Shown piece by piece: positions 17,754 through 25,738 of a stretch of 64,000 nucleotides of DNA. Position 1 is the stretch's first letter, and every line of letters starts with the position of its first letter. The notes under the pieces are model-generated. The model was not told where the DNA came from and did no database searches. It worked only from the letters and a program-made list of their open reading frames with translations. A program made the position numbers and the translations under genes. Origin of the DNA: Pseudorhizobium xiangyangii (GTDB lineage: Bacteria > Pseudomonadota > Alphaproteobacteria > Rhizobiales > Rhizobiaceae); assembly GCF_020531965.1 (NCBI RefSeq), contig NZ_JAJAWH010000015.1:1-64000 (forward strand). Reading direction: 5' to 3'.

Positions 17754-18779
17754 TCAACCATCATATTCCAGCACTCCGGTCACTGACTTGCGCCATAGGT
17801 CGAAACGTCCGCGCCGCCGCGTCGGTGGATTCTGGAGGAATTCTGCAATCTTAATCCCGTCGCGGTGTCCCGATTTCCAACGCTGGGCAAGGGAGCTGCG
17901 AGAGTAGTCAACTGCCTTTAGCCCTATCTCCTCGTCTCCGCCATAAGCAGCGTGGATCAAAGTCACGGATGGGCCATTTGCGTCCTGAAGCCCATTGCGT
18001 ACCTCTGAAATCGCGTGTCGAGTTTGGCTTGCGAACAGAAGGTCGGAGGTCCTACCGACTGCTTCCTCCAGCGATCGAGGTACAACCCCCGGACCTTGAA
18101 AAAGGTCAAGGCAGATGCAAACTACCTCTTGTTGAGGGGAGCGTGAGAACAGTGCTCGAAGGGGGAGGTTGGCGGAAAGACCTGGATCCCCATAGGTTCG
18201 CCCGTTCATTTTCACCAAAGGAAATGCGATGGGGAATGCGGTACTCGCCATGATATGGTCGATCGACAGCTGGACATCAGAGTTTGCAAACGCCACGTCG
18301 GACCCGGTCTCAATATCGACAGCGGTCACCTGGAACGGTACTCCGCTCTGGTTGAGAAGTTCAAAGTCAATCAATCGCTTTAGCGTCTCTCGTTGCCGCT
18401 CCGTTCTAAACAAGCTGTCATCAGATGCTACGAAGGGCAATGCCGACCAAGGACCGGGGAACGACGGCCGGAACAGTCCCGGCTTTCCCACCAACAGTGA
18501 CATGATCGATGACCGCATCCGTTCCATATGAGCAAACCCGCCGAGATTGACGGCGGCAGTCGAAGAGTCAGCGGCCACGCGCCAAAATTCTTGTAGGCGC
18601 GCCACCCGCTCCTCAGGGCGGTTTCCGAGGATCAAGGCGCCGTTCACTGCGCCAATCGATGCTCCCGCTATACGGGTGAACTGCACACCACTTTCGCTGA
18701 GCGCTTCGTATGCGCCAGCTTGATAAGCTCCCAGCGCGTTACCGCCGGATAGGCAGAGCCAGATCTGATCACTCGACAT
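17754..18779 (-). CDS. Patatin-like phospholipase
   Basis: A 341-residue cytoplasmic or peripheral lipid acyl hydrolase. The oxyanion motif is LSGGNALGAYQAG, the nucleophile is Ser41 in GASIG, and the catalytic aspartate is Asp198 in GDPG (DPG instead of the usual DGG/DGA). No signal peptide or membrane span. The C-terminal 130 residues are typical of rhizobial patatins that act on membrane phospholipids or stored lipids; the substrate here is unknown. It starts 11 bases inside the end of a short upstream frame (18769-19044). No stress promoter was seen in front of it. Confidence 0.88.
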   Translation of the reverse strand: MSSDQIWLCLSGGNALGAYQAGAYEALSESGVQFTRIAGASIGAVNGALILGNRPEERVARLQEFWRVAADSSTAAVNLGGFAHMERMRSSIMSLLVGKPGLFRPSFPGPWSALPFVASDDSLFRTERQRETLKRLIDFELLNQSGVPFQVTAVDIETGSDVAFANSDVQLSIDHIMASTAFPIAFPLVKMNGRTYGDPGLSANLPLRALFSRSPQQEVVCICLDLFQGPGVVPRSLEEAVGRTSDLLFASQTRHAISEVRNGLQDANGPSVTLIHAAYGGDEEIGLKAVDYSRSSLAQRWKSGHRDGIKIAEFLQNPPTRRRGRFDLWRKSVTGVLEYDG

Positions 18780-19044
18780 GGGTGGTCCTAACGGTGTTGA
18801 GACTGAGCCAAGGGTCCACTGAAGCAGCGGAATCCAAAGACTGAATGGGCAGCACTCGCCATGAGTTCCGAGGAGCCTCTGGCCAAGTAACTTTGTGATA
18901 ATTTTCCTCGGGACGGCAGGTCAATGACCGGCACACTTCCAATAGCGCAGCGAATTGCTGGCAAGCTGCGGCGCGCGGGGACGCGTGAAAGTAAACCGGG
19001 TCCAGGATCACCTCGATACCGGTATAGTGGAACCACCCCACCAT
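18769..19044 (-). CDS. Possible 91-residue protein upstream of patatin gene
   Basis: The frame reads MVGWFHYTGIEVILDPVYFHASPRAAACQQFAALLEVCRSLTCRPEENYHKV. It overlaps the patatin start by 11 bases and has an AGGGGCGG about 9 bases before the ATG. The N-terminal half looks protein-like (an alternating hydrophobic pattern and CRSLTC). No family is recognised, and a competing frame covers the same stretch, so this is tentative. Confidence 0.3.
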   Translation of the reverse strand: MVGWFHYTGIEVILDPVYFHASPRAAACQQFAALLEVCRSLTCRPEENYHKVTWPEAPRNSWRVLPIQSLDSAASVDPWLSLNTVRTTHVE

Positions 19045-19270
19045 GTTGCGACCGCCCCTGGCTGCCGTGTGGACCTTAATAGCGCGGACTCATGGCGAAG
19101 AAGCCGAGGGTGTTGTAGCCCCAGAAATTCTTCATGCCCTTGTTGAGGAGGTGCTGATCTTCGCCGTCAGGGCTCGCTCCAAAGCAGGCCCCATGGCGGG
19201 ACAATAGCGTGAATCTCGAGCTTTGGAACATGTTGCCTTTCGAGGTGGAGCGAATTGTTGATACACCGGT

Positions 19271-21799
19271 TCAAACGGTTCTTAAGACAGCGTAGTGTCG
19301 GCCGGAGGTGGCAAGTTCAACGTCTATCTCGCCGTCAAGATCAATGTCCCGCCCTGTGAACGCGTCAACGAAACGACGGGTTCGAAGGACGTCTGGCAAC
19401 GTGATCGTCAGCCCTTGCCAATGTTTCAAAACGAGGGGTTCATTGTCGTGGAAGGCAAGGCGCCCAGCTATCACGATAACTGCGTCGGTAGTGTCTGCGC
19501 GTGCGTAGGCAATAACAAGTTCGGGTCGTGCACCACTGGCAACAACCGGTATGTAGGCACCCCTCGCGAAGAGCGATGGCTTTTGTTGGCGCAGGTGCAG
19601 CAGGGCCGCAGTCATATGCTGTTTTAGACGACCGCTGCGCCATTCGTCTTCTTCGTCAGGCGTCAGCTCGGTCTTGAGCAAATTGTTATTCAGCATGCCA
19701 AAGTCCGGTTGTCGGCGATTGTCTGGATCGACGAGGCTAAAATCGAGACCTTCGCTGCCCTGGTAAATATCGGCTACCCCCGGAGCCGTGAGCTTGACGA
19801 TCGTCTGGGAAATGCCGTTCACGAGGCCGGCACGCACAAAAGGCTGGATTGTGCCAGTGAAATCGGCAAGGAAATCCCGATTGTCCGGTGCGAGCAGATG
19901 ACGAGCATAGTCCGTTACGGCCGCCTCATAGGCCTCGTTGCTGTCGCCCCAGTCGGTCCTGAGCTTTGCTTCGCGCACTGCCTTCTCGACGTATGAGACG
20001 TAGCGCTCCTCGAGCGCCTTCAGACCTTTTGCATCTTCTGGCTGGAGGTCCGCTGGCCAGACGCCGACAAGCGCCTGATACAGCATCCATTCGACCGCCG
20101 GCTCTGGGGCCGGGCCATCTTCGAGCGTCGTGACTTGGGCCTTGTTCATCTCCCGCCATCGGTTAACCGCATTGGACCAGAGTTGCGGCGCCTCCGTGAT
20201 TGCGTAAAGCCGGGCGCGAGCGTCCTCCCCGCGCTTAGTGTCGTGGGTCGAGGTGGTGGAGAGCCCATCCGGCTGGTGTTCGAGACGGGCCTGCATTTCC
20301 TTGTGGAAACGCTGAAGAGAAAAAGCACGAGGAAGCGGTTCAGCGCCGACTTCGTTTAAGGCGAGCGCCATGTGCTGGCGGTAAAACAGCGTGTCTTCGA
20401 CGGACTTCGCCATCAGCGGGCCGGTCAGCTGTTGAAAGCGAATACGGAAGGCGGAGGCGAGGCCAGTGACCGACTGTTCCACATCACCGACCAGGATGCG
20501 TTCGAAAAAGGCGAGAGCCTGAGGCGGGGGCGCGTTCGGTCCATGGCGCACCTTGTGCACGACCGAAGCAAGCATCTGCCTGCCTTCAGGTGGAAGGCCG
20601 TACCGTGTGCCATAGGTCCGGTAAACGGGGAAGCTGACGAGCAGTTCGCGCAGCGCCCCCTTGAGCTCATCATACGGCCTGCCGGACTCACGATCCTCGG
20701 CCTGACCGATCTGTCGCGCGAGCTTCAGCAGCGTCGCGACCTCGCCGGCGAAGTTCCGGTCCGCCATCAGCAACTTGGCGGCGCGCAGCTCTGCTTCCAT
20801 ATCCACGGGCCGGCCGGCGACCATCTCATAGGCGGTGCAAAGTTCATCTAGGTTCTCACCATCCACCAGCGCATCGCTGATCGCGGAGATGAACTCGTAG
20901 CCGGTCGTCCCGGAGATCGGCCACCCGGAGGGGATATGCTCCCCTTCACCAAGGATCTTCTCGACGGTAATATAGCAGTCAGGGCCCGCCTGCTGGCGCA
21001 GGCGCTCCAAATAGGCTTTCGGATCGGCCAGGCCGTCGACATGATCCACGCGCAGGCCATCTACCGCGCCCGAATGCACAAGTTCAAGAATGAGCCGATG
21101 GGTATCATCGAATACCGCGCTGTCTTCGACACGGACGCCCGCAAGGCCGGTGATCTCAAAAAAACGGCGGTAAGAGAGGTCGCTTGCTGCATCCCGCCAC
21201 GACATCAGCCGATAAGGTTGCTGGTCGTGTAGCTTTGCCAATCCGACCTTGTCTGTCAGGCTCAGGACTTCCGCCTCGCGACCGGCATAGGTCGTCGGTG
21301 CCATTGGATAGAAGGTATGGTAATAGGCGAGCGCCGGTTTGCCGCTCTTTGGATCACGCTTCACCGAAATGTCGCCGGCTTGCAGTACCTTTTCAAAGGT
21401 GTCACCGAGGAAGGGGAGGGTCAACCTGCGAGACCAATCGATATCGAAATGTCTGGCGTAACGGCTATTGTCGCCGTTCTCGACCACGTCGCGCCACCAC
21501 GGATTTTCCAGCGAGGCCGCCATGTGGTTCGGTACGATATCAAGGATGAGGCCGAGGCCAGCGGATTTCAGAGCCTGGACCATACGGTCGAAACCTGCGC
21601 GACCTCCGATGGACGGCTCAATTTCGTTGGCGTTTGTGACGTCATACCCATGGGTGGAACCGGTGGTGGCGGTAAATATCGGGGAGGCATAGAGATGGCT
21701 GATGCCGAGGCGTTTCAAGTACGGCACCAGCTCCGCGGCGCGGTCCAAGGTCATGCCTTCGCGAAACTGGATGCGGTAAGTGGCGGTCGGGACGGTCAT
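19271..21799 (-). CDS. treY: Malto-oligosyltrehalose synthase TreY
   Basis: An 842-residue GH13 enzyme that converts the reducing-end alpha-1,4 bond of maltodextrins to alpha-1,1, for TreZ to release trehalose. N-terminal motif ATYRIQFREGMTLDRAAELVPYLKRLGISHLYASPIF is diagnostic. The catalytic residues lie in DGLRVDHVDGLADP (Asp), VEKILGEGE (Glu) and TSTHDTKRGED (Asp). The start at 21799 (MTVPTATYRIQF) has a GGAAAAG upstream; the longer frame to 21841 adds no conserved residues. It stands alone here, whereas treZ and malQ are together at 49-52.7 kb. A stress promoter lies 104 bases upstream. Confidence 0.95.
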   Translation of the reverse strand: MTVPTATYRIQFREGMTLDRAAELVPYLKRLGISHLYASPIFTATTGSTHGYDVTNANEIEPSIGGRAGFDRMVQALKSAGLGLILDIVPNHMAASLENPWWRDVVENGDNSRYARHFDIDWSRRLTLPFLGDTFEKVLQAGDISVKRDPKSGKPALAYYHTFYPMAPTTYAGREAEVLSLTDKVGLAKLHDQQPYRLMSWRDAASDLSYRRFFEITGLAGVRVEDSAVFDDTHRLILELVHSGAVDGLRVDHVDGLADPKAYLERLRQQAGPDCYITVEKILGEGEHIPSGWPISGTTGYEFISAISDALVDGENLDELCTAYEMVAGRPVDMEAELRAAKLLMADRNFAGEVATLLKLARQIGQAEDRESGRPYDELKGALRELLVSFPVYRTYGTRYGLPPEGRQMLASVVHKVRHGPNAPPPQALAFFERILVGDVEQSVTGLASAFRIRFQQLTGPLMAKSVEDTLFYRQHMALALNEVGAEPLPRAFSLQRFHKEMQARLEHQPDGLSTTSTHDTKRGEDARARLYAITEAPQLWSNAVNRWREMNKAQVTTLEDGPAPEPAVEWMLYQALVGVWPADLQPEDAKGLKALEERYVSYVEKAVREAKLRTDWGDSNEAYEAAVTDYARHLLAPDNRDFLADFTGTIQPFVRAGLVNGISQTIVKLTAPGVADIYQGSEGLDFSLVDPDNRRQPDFGMLNNNLLKTELTPDEEDEWRSGRLKQHMTAALLHLRQQKPSLFARGAYIPVVASGARPELVIAYARADTTDAVIVIAGRLAFHDNEPLVLKHWQGLTITLPDVLRTRRFVDAFTGRDIDLDGEIDVELATSGRHYAVLRTV

Positions 21800-21902
21800 G
21801 ACTTTTCCAAAAGGCGGGCTGCACCCAGGTACAAGGTTCAAAACGGACGCTCAAAACCGCCGGGTGCGCTGGAGGGCGGAGTCTTCCGAAAGGTGTGGTA
21901 CG

Positions 21903-21927
21903 AACTCGATTGGGCAGCTGTTGTTCC
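21903..21927 (-). promoter_or_regulatory. EcfG-type promoter for treY
   Basis: On the minus strand GGAAC-N17-GTT, 104 bases before the treY start. Confidence 0.75.
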
Positions 21928-22191
21928 ATTCGATCGAAACAGGCAGGCCGCTTCTGCAATCAAGATCAGTTTTGGAGGCCAACCCGCCGGGCCACTTCTT
22001 CCCAGCAACTGTTCGGTTCCTTTCGTAAAACACGCACCTGCCTCCCGCGGCAGGCCTTTCATTTGTTTCCCCTGGTGAATCGGGGATTGACGAAGAGCTA
22101 GCGGACGATTCAGGACTTCGCAGTCCTGGTGTCTCCTCCATCACCAGCGAGGACGGCAAGGGCCTTTTCGTTCAAGTCTTCAGATTTTGAG

Positions 22192-22311
22192 TCATCGCAT
22201 ACGCTGAGGGAGGTCGGAGCGCTCGGCGAAGGGAACACAGGCGTCAGCCAGTTCCTGTTCGACCAGGTCGCGGAGCTTGTATGCTCGAGAATGGATCGTA
22301 TCGAGATTCAT
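22192..22311 (-). CDS. Possible 39-residue small protein
   Basis: The frame reads MNLDTIHSRAYKLRDLVEQE followed by LADACVPFAERSDLPQRMR, an amphipathic helix with acidic and basic faces. A GTCGAGG abuts the ATG. The open frame extends back to a TTG at 22380, 9 bases after the stop of the gene at 22390-22620, so it may be the second gene of that unit. Family unknown; tentative. Confidence 0.3.
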   Translation of the reverse strand: MNLDTIHSRAYKLRDLVEQELADACVPFAERSDLPQRMR

Positions 22312-22389
22312 CCTCGACCCGTTGAGCGCGAAAACGACGGTTAAACGAAAACTCAACGGAGTGCCCCGATACTTCTCCAAACAAATACG

Positions 22390-22620
22390 TTAACGGGAGC
22401 GCCGCAAGGTGTCTTCATTTCTTTCTGCAGGATCATGGTGGTCGGGACTCTCGGGCACACGACCTTTGGCGTCAGGAGGCATCTTGTGAGCAGTTCCATC
22501 TTCCGAACCGGTGATCACGGTTGGCTTGGCGCTAGCTACGCCGGTAGCCCTTCTGTCGCCGATTGATTTTGCGTATTGCCCTTTGGCATCTTGTTCAATG
22601 ATATCTTTCTTAATGCCCAT
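22390..22620 (-). CDS. 76-residue hydrophilic small protein
   Basis: The protein starts MGIKKDIIEQDAKGQYAKSIGDRRATGVASAKPTVITGSEDG and ends in a charged tail (DAKGRVPESPDHHDPAERNEDTLRRSR). It is polar throughout with no membrane segment, like many general-stress small proteins of rhizobia. The ATG has a ribosome binding site (AGAGGA, 9 bases). A stress promoter is found 213 bases upstream with no other convincing gene in between. Function unknown. Confidence 0.65.
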   Translation of the reverse strand: MGIKKDIIEQDAKGQYAKSIGDRRATGVASAKPTVITGSEDGTAHKMPPDAKGRVPESPDHHDPAERNEDTLRRSR

Positions 22621-22832
22621 ATCCGTGTCCTCTTTTCACCGTGTGTTCCTCCGGATTCTGTTTCCACCTGACCTTGGGTGACCATGGAGATCAGTATCCA
22701 TCAATGCTTTGAACTATCTTGGCCCCATGGCAGGACCGCCGACTCGGGTTCGGCTTGTGCAGTCCGCGGATGTGCATCTTTCGAATTTGATGATGTTCGC
22801 TTTATCACGAATGTCCTCAAGGTGTTTGCTAG

Positions 22833-22857
22833 AACAGCTCCAGCGTTCAGAAGTTCC
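22833..22857 (-). promoter_or_regulatory. EcfG-type promoter upstream of 22620 gene
   Basis: On the minus strand GGAAC-N17-GTT. The nearest supported gene start is 213 bases downstream, so the leader is long or an unrecognised small gene lies between. Confidence 0.6.
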
Positions 22858-23072
22858 GTTACTTTTAGACGACATGGGTATCTGCTTAACGGGATCGCCA
22901 CGTGACCTTTGCGTAGACGCGCTGCGTCATTTTCGCAGGGGCGACGAGCGGGCTCGTTTGGCCACCCCATGGTGACCCCCTGGGCAGCCAATCATATATA
23001 ATAGGACCTTCTTTAGGGCGAGACACTGCGGGGGGGACTTTGACCACATCCTGATTTTAATCCGCCCAGACA

Positions 23073-23097
23073 GGAACAAAATCAAAAGGCAGTTGTT
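23073..23097 (+). promoter_or_regulatory. EcfG-type promoter for 23191 gene
   Basis: GGAAC-N17-GTT, 93 bases before the ATG at 23191. Confidence 0.75.
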
Positions 23098-23190
23098 GCA
23101 GAGGCTTTTCCGAAGGGTGGCAATGATCATCCAAAGACCAAGGTTCAGCGAGGGTGGAACCAGTTGGAGACGGGGGAGTAGCAAACGCCT

Positions 23191-23361
23191 ATGGAGACCT
23201 GTCTTGGCGTTTTACTTATTGTTGGAGGCGCGGCTGCTATCGGCGCCGCGTACGGCTTCGCGGTCTATAAGGATTTCTCAAATCGGTCGACGATTGCAAT
23301 CGCTGTTGCCGGAATTTTTGCTGCGGCAGCATTGATTGTGATATATCTCTTTCCGGGTTGA
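23191..23361 (+). CDS. 56-residue two-span membrane protein
   Basis: The frame encodes METCLGVLLIVGGAAAIGAAYGFAVYKDFSNRSTIAIAVAGIFAAAALIVIYLFPG in effect: two hydrophobic helices (about 4-24 and 33-53) joined by a short charged loop (YKDFSNRS). GC-rich codons and the upstream stress promoter support it, though the GGGGGAG ribosome site is rather far (about 10 bases). Family and function unknown. Confidence 0.62.
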   Translation: METCLGVLLIVGGAAAIGAAYGFAVYKDFSNRSTIAIAVAGIFAAAALIVIYLFPG

Positions 23362-23489
23362 ACTGCCCACAAGCGAGTTCGACAAGAGACGATCGAATCA
23401 TCAAGTACCCTCGCGATGCTGCGATAAGCGACCTGCTAGCAGGTGTGAGCGTGAATCGACCCTTGGGGAATGTGCCGTAAACGAGACGC

Positions 23490-23639
23490 ATGACCTGGTA
23501 TCCGCCTCCGCCTCCATCTCCGCCGGGCAAGCATCTTCTTGAAATTTCTGGCAAGCCGCGCAACGGCACACTGGCGTGGCCACTTGCTCTAAAAGACTTC
23601 AGTCCCGCGTCGGTGGTGCAGTCTTTCGCGCCATCGTGA
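23490..23639 (+). CDS. Possible 49-residue proline-rich protein
   Basis: The frame reads MTWYPPPPPSPPGKHLLEISGKPRNGTLAWPLALKDFSPASVVQSFAPS in effect. A proline run is followed by a more ordered hydrophobic tail. No good ribosome binding site or promoter is seen; included as a candidate only. Confidence 0.25.
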   Translation: MTWYPPPPPSPPGKHLLEISGKPRNGTLAWPLALKDFSPASVVQSFAPS

Positions 23640-23829
23640 TCGGATGAGCCTGCTCACAGTTTTTATACCGAGTCAGGCACAACCCGAAAGGACGCTTTGT
23701 GGCACAACCTGCGTATCTTGATAGGCCGATAGAAAACGAATGAACATGAAAAAGTTTTGATTGTCGTCTCGAAAATCCGGGTCCACCCTGTGGGCACCAA
23801 TTGAGAGGTGGCGCCCCGCGTGCGTCCTA

Positions 23830-23855
23830 GGAACAGATCTGAGCACAAGCTCGTT
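23830..23855 (+). promoter_or_regulatory. EcfG-type promoter for 23979 gene
   Basis: GGAAC-N18-GTT (N19 to TT, within the known spacing range). The paralogous gene at 45313 has the same N18 spacing in its own promoter. Confidence 0.7.
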
Positions 23856-23978
23856 TTTCGTATGGGCGGAGCGCCAGGACTGTCGGACCCGAGCTATGCC
23901 ATTCGCGTCCGCAATTCACTTCTGCGCCAACTGGATGGCCACGGCGAGCAGAAAAACTGCCGGAATAAGGAGAACGGG

Positions 23979-24239
23979 ATGTCCGAAGAAGATCCAAAAA
24001 TTGTCGTCTCGACCCGCTCCTGCACAGTCGTAAGCGGCGACATCAAGGTGGAGGTCCACATCTATCGGTTGGAAGAGTCGAGTGAATGGAGCCTCGAACT
24101 CGTCGACGAGGACAGCAATTCAGTGCTGTGGACGGAACCGTTCGAAAGCGACGAAGCTGCATGGGAAGAGTTCGAAGAAGGTGTCAGGGACATAGGCCTG
24201 GAGAATCTTCTTAATCCTGAGGAACCGACAGTGCATTGA
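23979..24239 (+). CDS. 86-residue acidic protein, paralogue of 45313-45573
   Basis: The protein starts MSEEDPKIVVSTRSCTVVSGDIKVEVHIYRLEESSEWSLELVDEDSNSVLW and ends ENLLNPEEPTVH. Predominantly beta-strand with an acidic C-terminal helix (SDEAAWEEFEEGVRDIGLENLL). The second copy at 45313 is about 80% identical by eye, with long identical stretches, so this is a duplicated gene. The start follows AAGGAGAACGGG, which is also conserved in the copy; the open frame upstream to 23808 is not. Family and function unknown; no signal or membrane segment. Confidence 0.8.
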   Translation: MSEEDPKIVVSTRSCTVVSGDIKVEVHIYRLEESSEWSLELVDEDSNSVLWTEPFESDEAAWEEFEEGVRDIGLENLLNPEEPTVH

Positions 24240-24540
24240 CTACACGCCGAGCTGGAAACGGCCAGCATAGAACATTGCAGTGATGTTCGGGTCTGATGTC
24301 ATCACACGACTTTATACGTCGCCTTTATTGGCCGTTTGTCCTTGTAACTCCTTATGCCTCGGGCACGGCCGATCAGAGTGAGGCCTTGCTAGCGTGGCGC
24401 ATTTTTGAATTTTGGTTATCTAGCGCGCAGTTCCGCCCAGCTTTCCCAAAGCGGCCGTCCCAGCGCCTAGGGGCAACAGGAAGGATGTAGGCCGTAGCCA
24501 TCTAAATACTGGACTGGCGGACGTTGGTCGTTCGCCCCCG
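24240..24540. other. Intergenic stretch, nothing recognised
   Basis: This is 300 bases without a supported gene, ending at the stress promoter of the short-chain dehydrogenase. Confidence 0.4.
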
Positions 24541-24565
24541 GGAACATCCGGTCCGAGAAGCGGTT
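24541..24565 (+). promoter_or_regulatory. EcfG-type promoter for SDR gene
   Basis: GGAAC-N17-GTT, 75 bases before the ATG at 24641. Confidence 0.75.
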
Positions 24566-24640
24566 AGTCGATGAGATAACTGATGTCGGGCGAGACCACC
24601 CTCGGCCCGGTCCAATCTGGCTGACAGCCGAGGAGGCAAT

Positions 24641-25436
24641 GTGACAGTTAGCTCATCCCACAGTGGTATCGCGGTGATCACAGGGGCCTCTACAGGGATC
24701 GGCTTCGAGCTAGCAAGGTGTGCAGCTGAAGCAGGCTACGATCTCATCATCGCGGCTGATGAACCCAAAATAGGATGCTGCTGCTCAGCTCCGAGTAGCA
24801 GGGGTTTCGGTCGACACCGTCCAGACCGACCTTTCGACAATTGAAGGAGTAAACCGGCTGCTGGAGTACATCCAGTCAACCGGTTGGCCGGTTGATTTAC
24901 TGATGGCCAACGCGGGCTGCGGATTGGGTCACGGCTTTCTTGACCAAGATTTTGAGCGTGTCCAACATGTCGTCGATACGAACATTACCGGCACGATTTA
25001 TCTCGTTCACGAAATCGGCAATCTGATGCGAGGGCGCGGGGAGGGGCGCATTCTCTTGACTGGCTCCATCGCGGGTTTCATGCCGGGTACCTTCCAGGCG
25101 GTGTACAACGGCACGAAGGCTTTCATCAACAGTTTCTCTTTCGCGCTTAGAAACGAACTGAAAGACACCGGGATAACTGTCACCTGTTTGATGCCTGGTG
25201 CTACAGAGACCGAGTTCTTTCGCAGGGCCGACATGCTTGATACCGCTGTCGGGGCACAAAAAAAGGATGACCCGGCGGACGTAGCTGAAGCCGGTTTTAA
25301 GGCGATGCTGAACGGTGAGGGAGACATTGTCAGCGGTTGGAAAAACAAGCTTCAAGCTGCTGTCGCAAACGTAACACCAGCAGGGATGCTGGCCGAGCAG
25401 CACCGTAAGATGTCAGAGCCTGGCTCGTCGGATTGA
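24641..25436 (+). pseudogene. Short-chain dehydrogenase, single frameshift
   Basis: An NAD(P)-dependent oxidoreductase. The first frame has the cofactor motif VITGASTGIGFELARCAAEAGYDLIIAADEPKI and then loses homology. A shift near 24777 restores AAAQLRVAGVSVDTVQTDLSTIEGV, then LLMANAGCG, the active-site region GSIAGFMPGTFQAVYNGTKAFINSF (Tyr-x3-Lys) and the C-terminus at 25436. A single base gained at about 24777 explains it, either as a true inactivation or a sequencing error. Reassembled length is about 264 residues, normal for the family. Substrate unknown. Confidence 0.85.
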
Positions 25437-25738
25437 CTGCGCCAATGCAGCTTTTATCTCGACCTCTAACCAGGATCGCTCGCGTATCCATTCCGCTTGC
25501 AATTAAATCCCCCGATGCCGCATGTGCAGTCCTGTCGGTGGCGGGAAGAGTCAACTCGAGGCACCGCTAGCAGTGGTTGAAACGCCGCTGAACACTCCCT
25601 GTAGCGGCATACGGGTATACTATGATTGCCGGCTTGCATTGAGCGTCGCCCGCTTCTCCTGTTCCAGCGGGCGGGAAAAGCTCTCCGAACTCGCGTTCCG
25701 GTGCTCATTCTGCTTACGCGCGCGAACTTTTCAACCGG
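25437..25738. other. Intergenic stretch, nothing recognised
   Basis: This is 300 bases between the convergent SDR and the GH1-RmlD gene; no supported gene or promoter. Confidence 0.4.
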
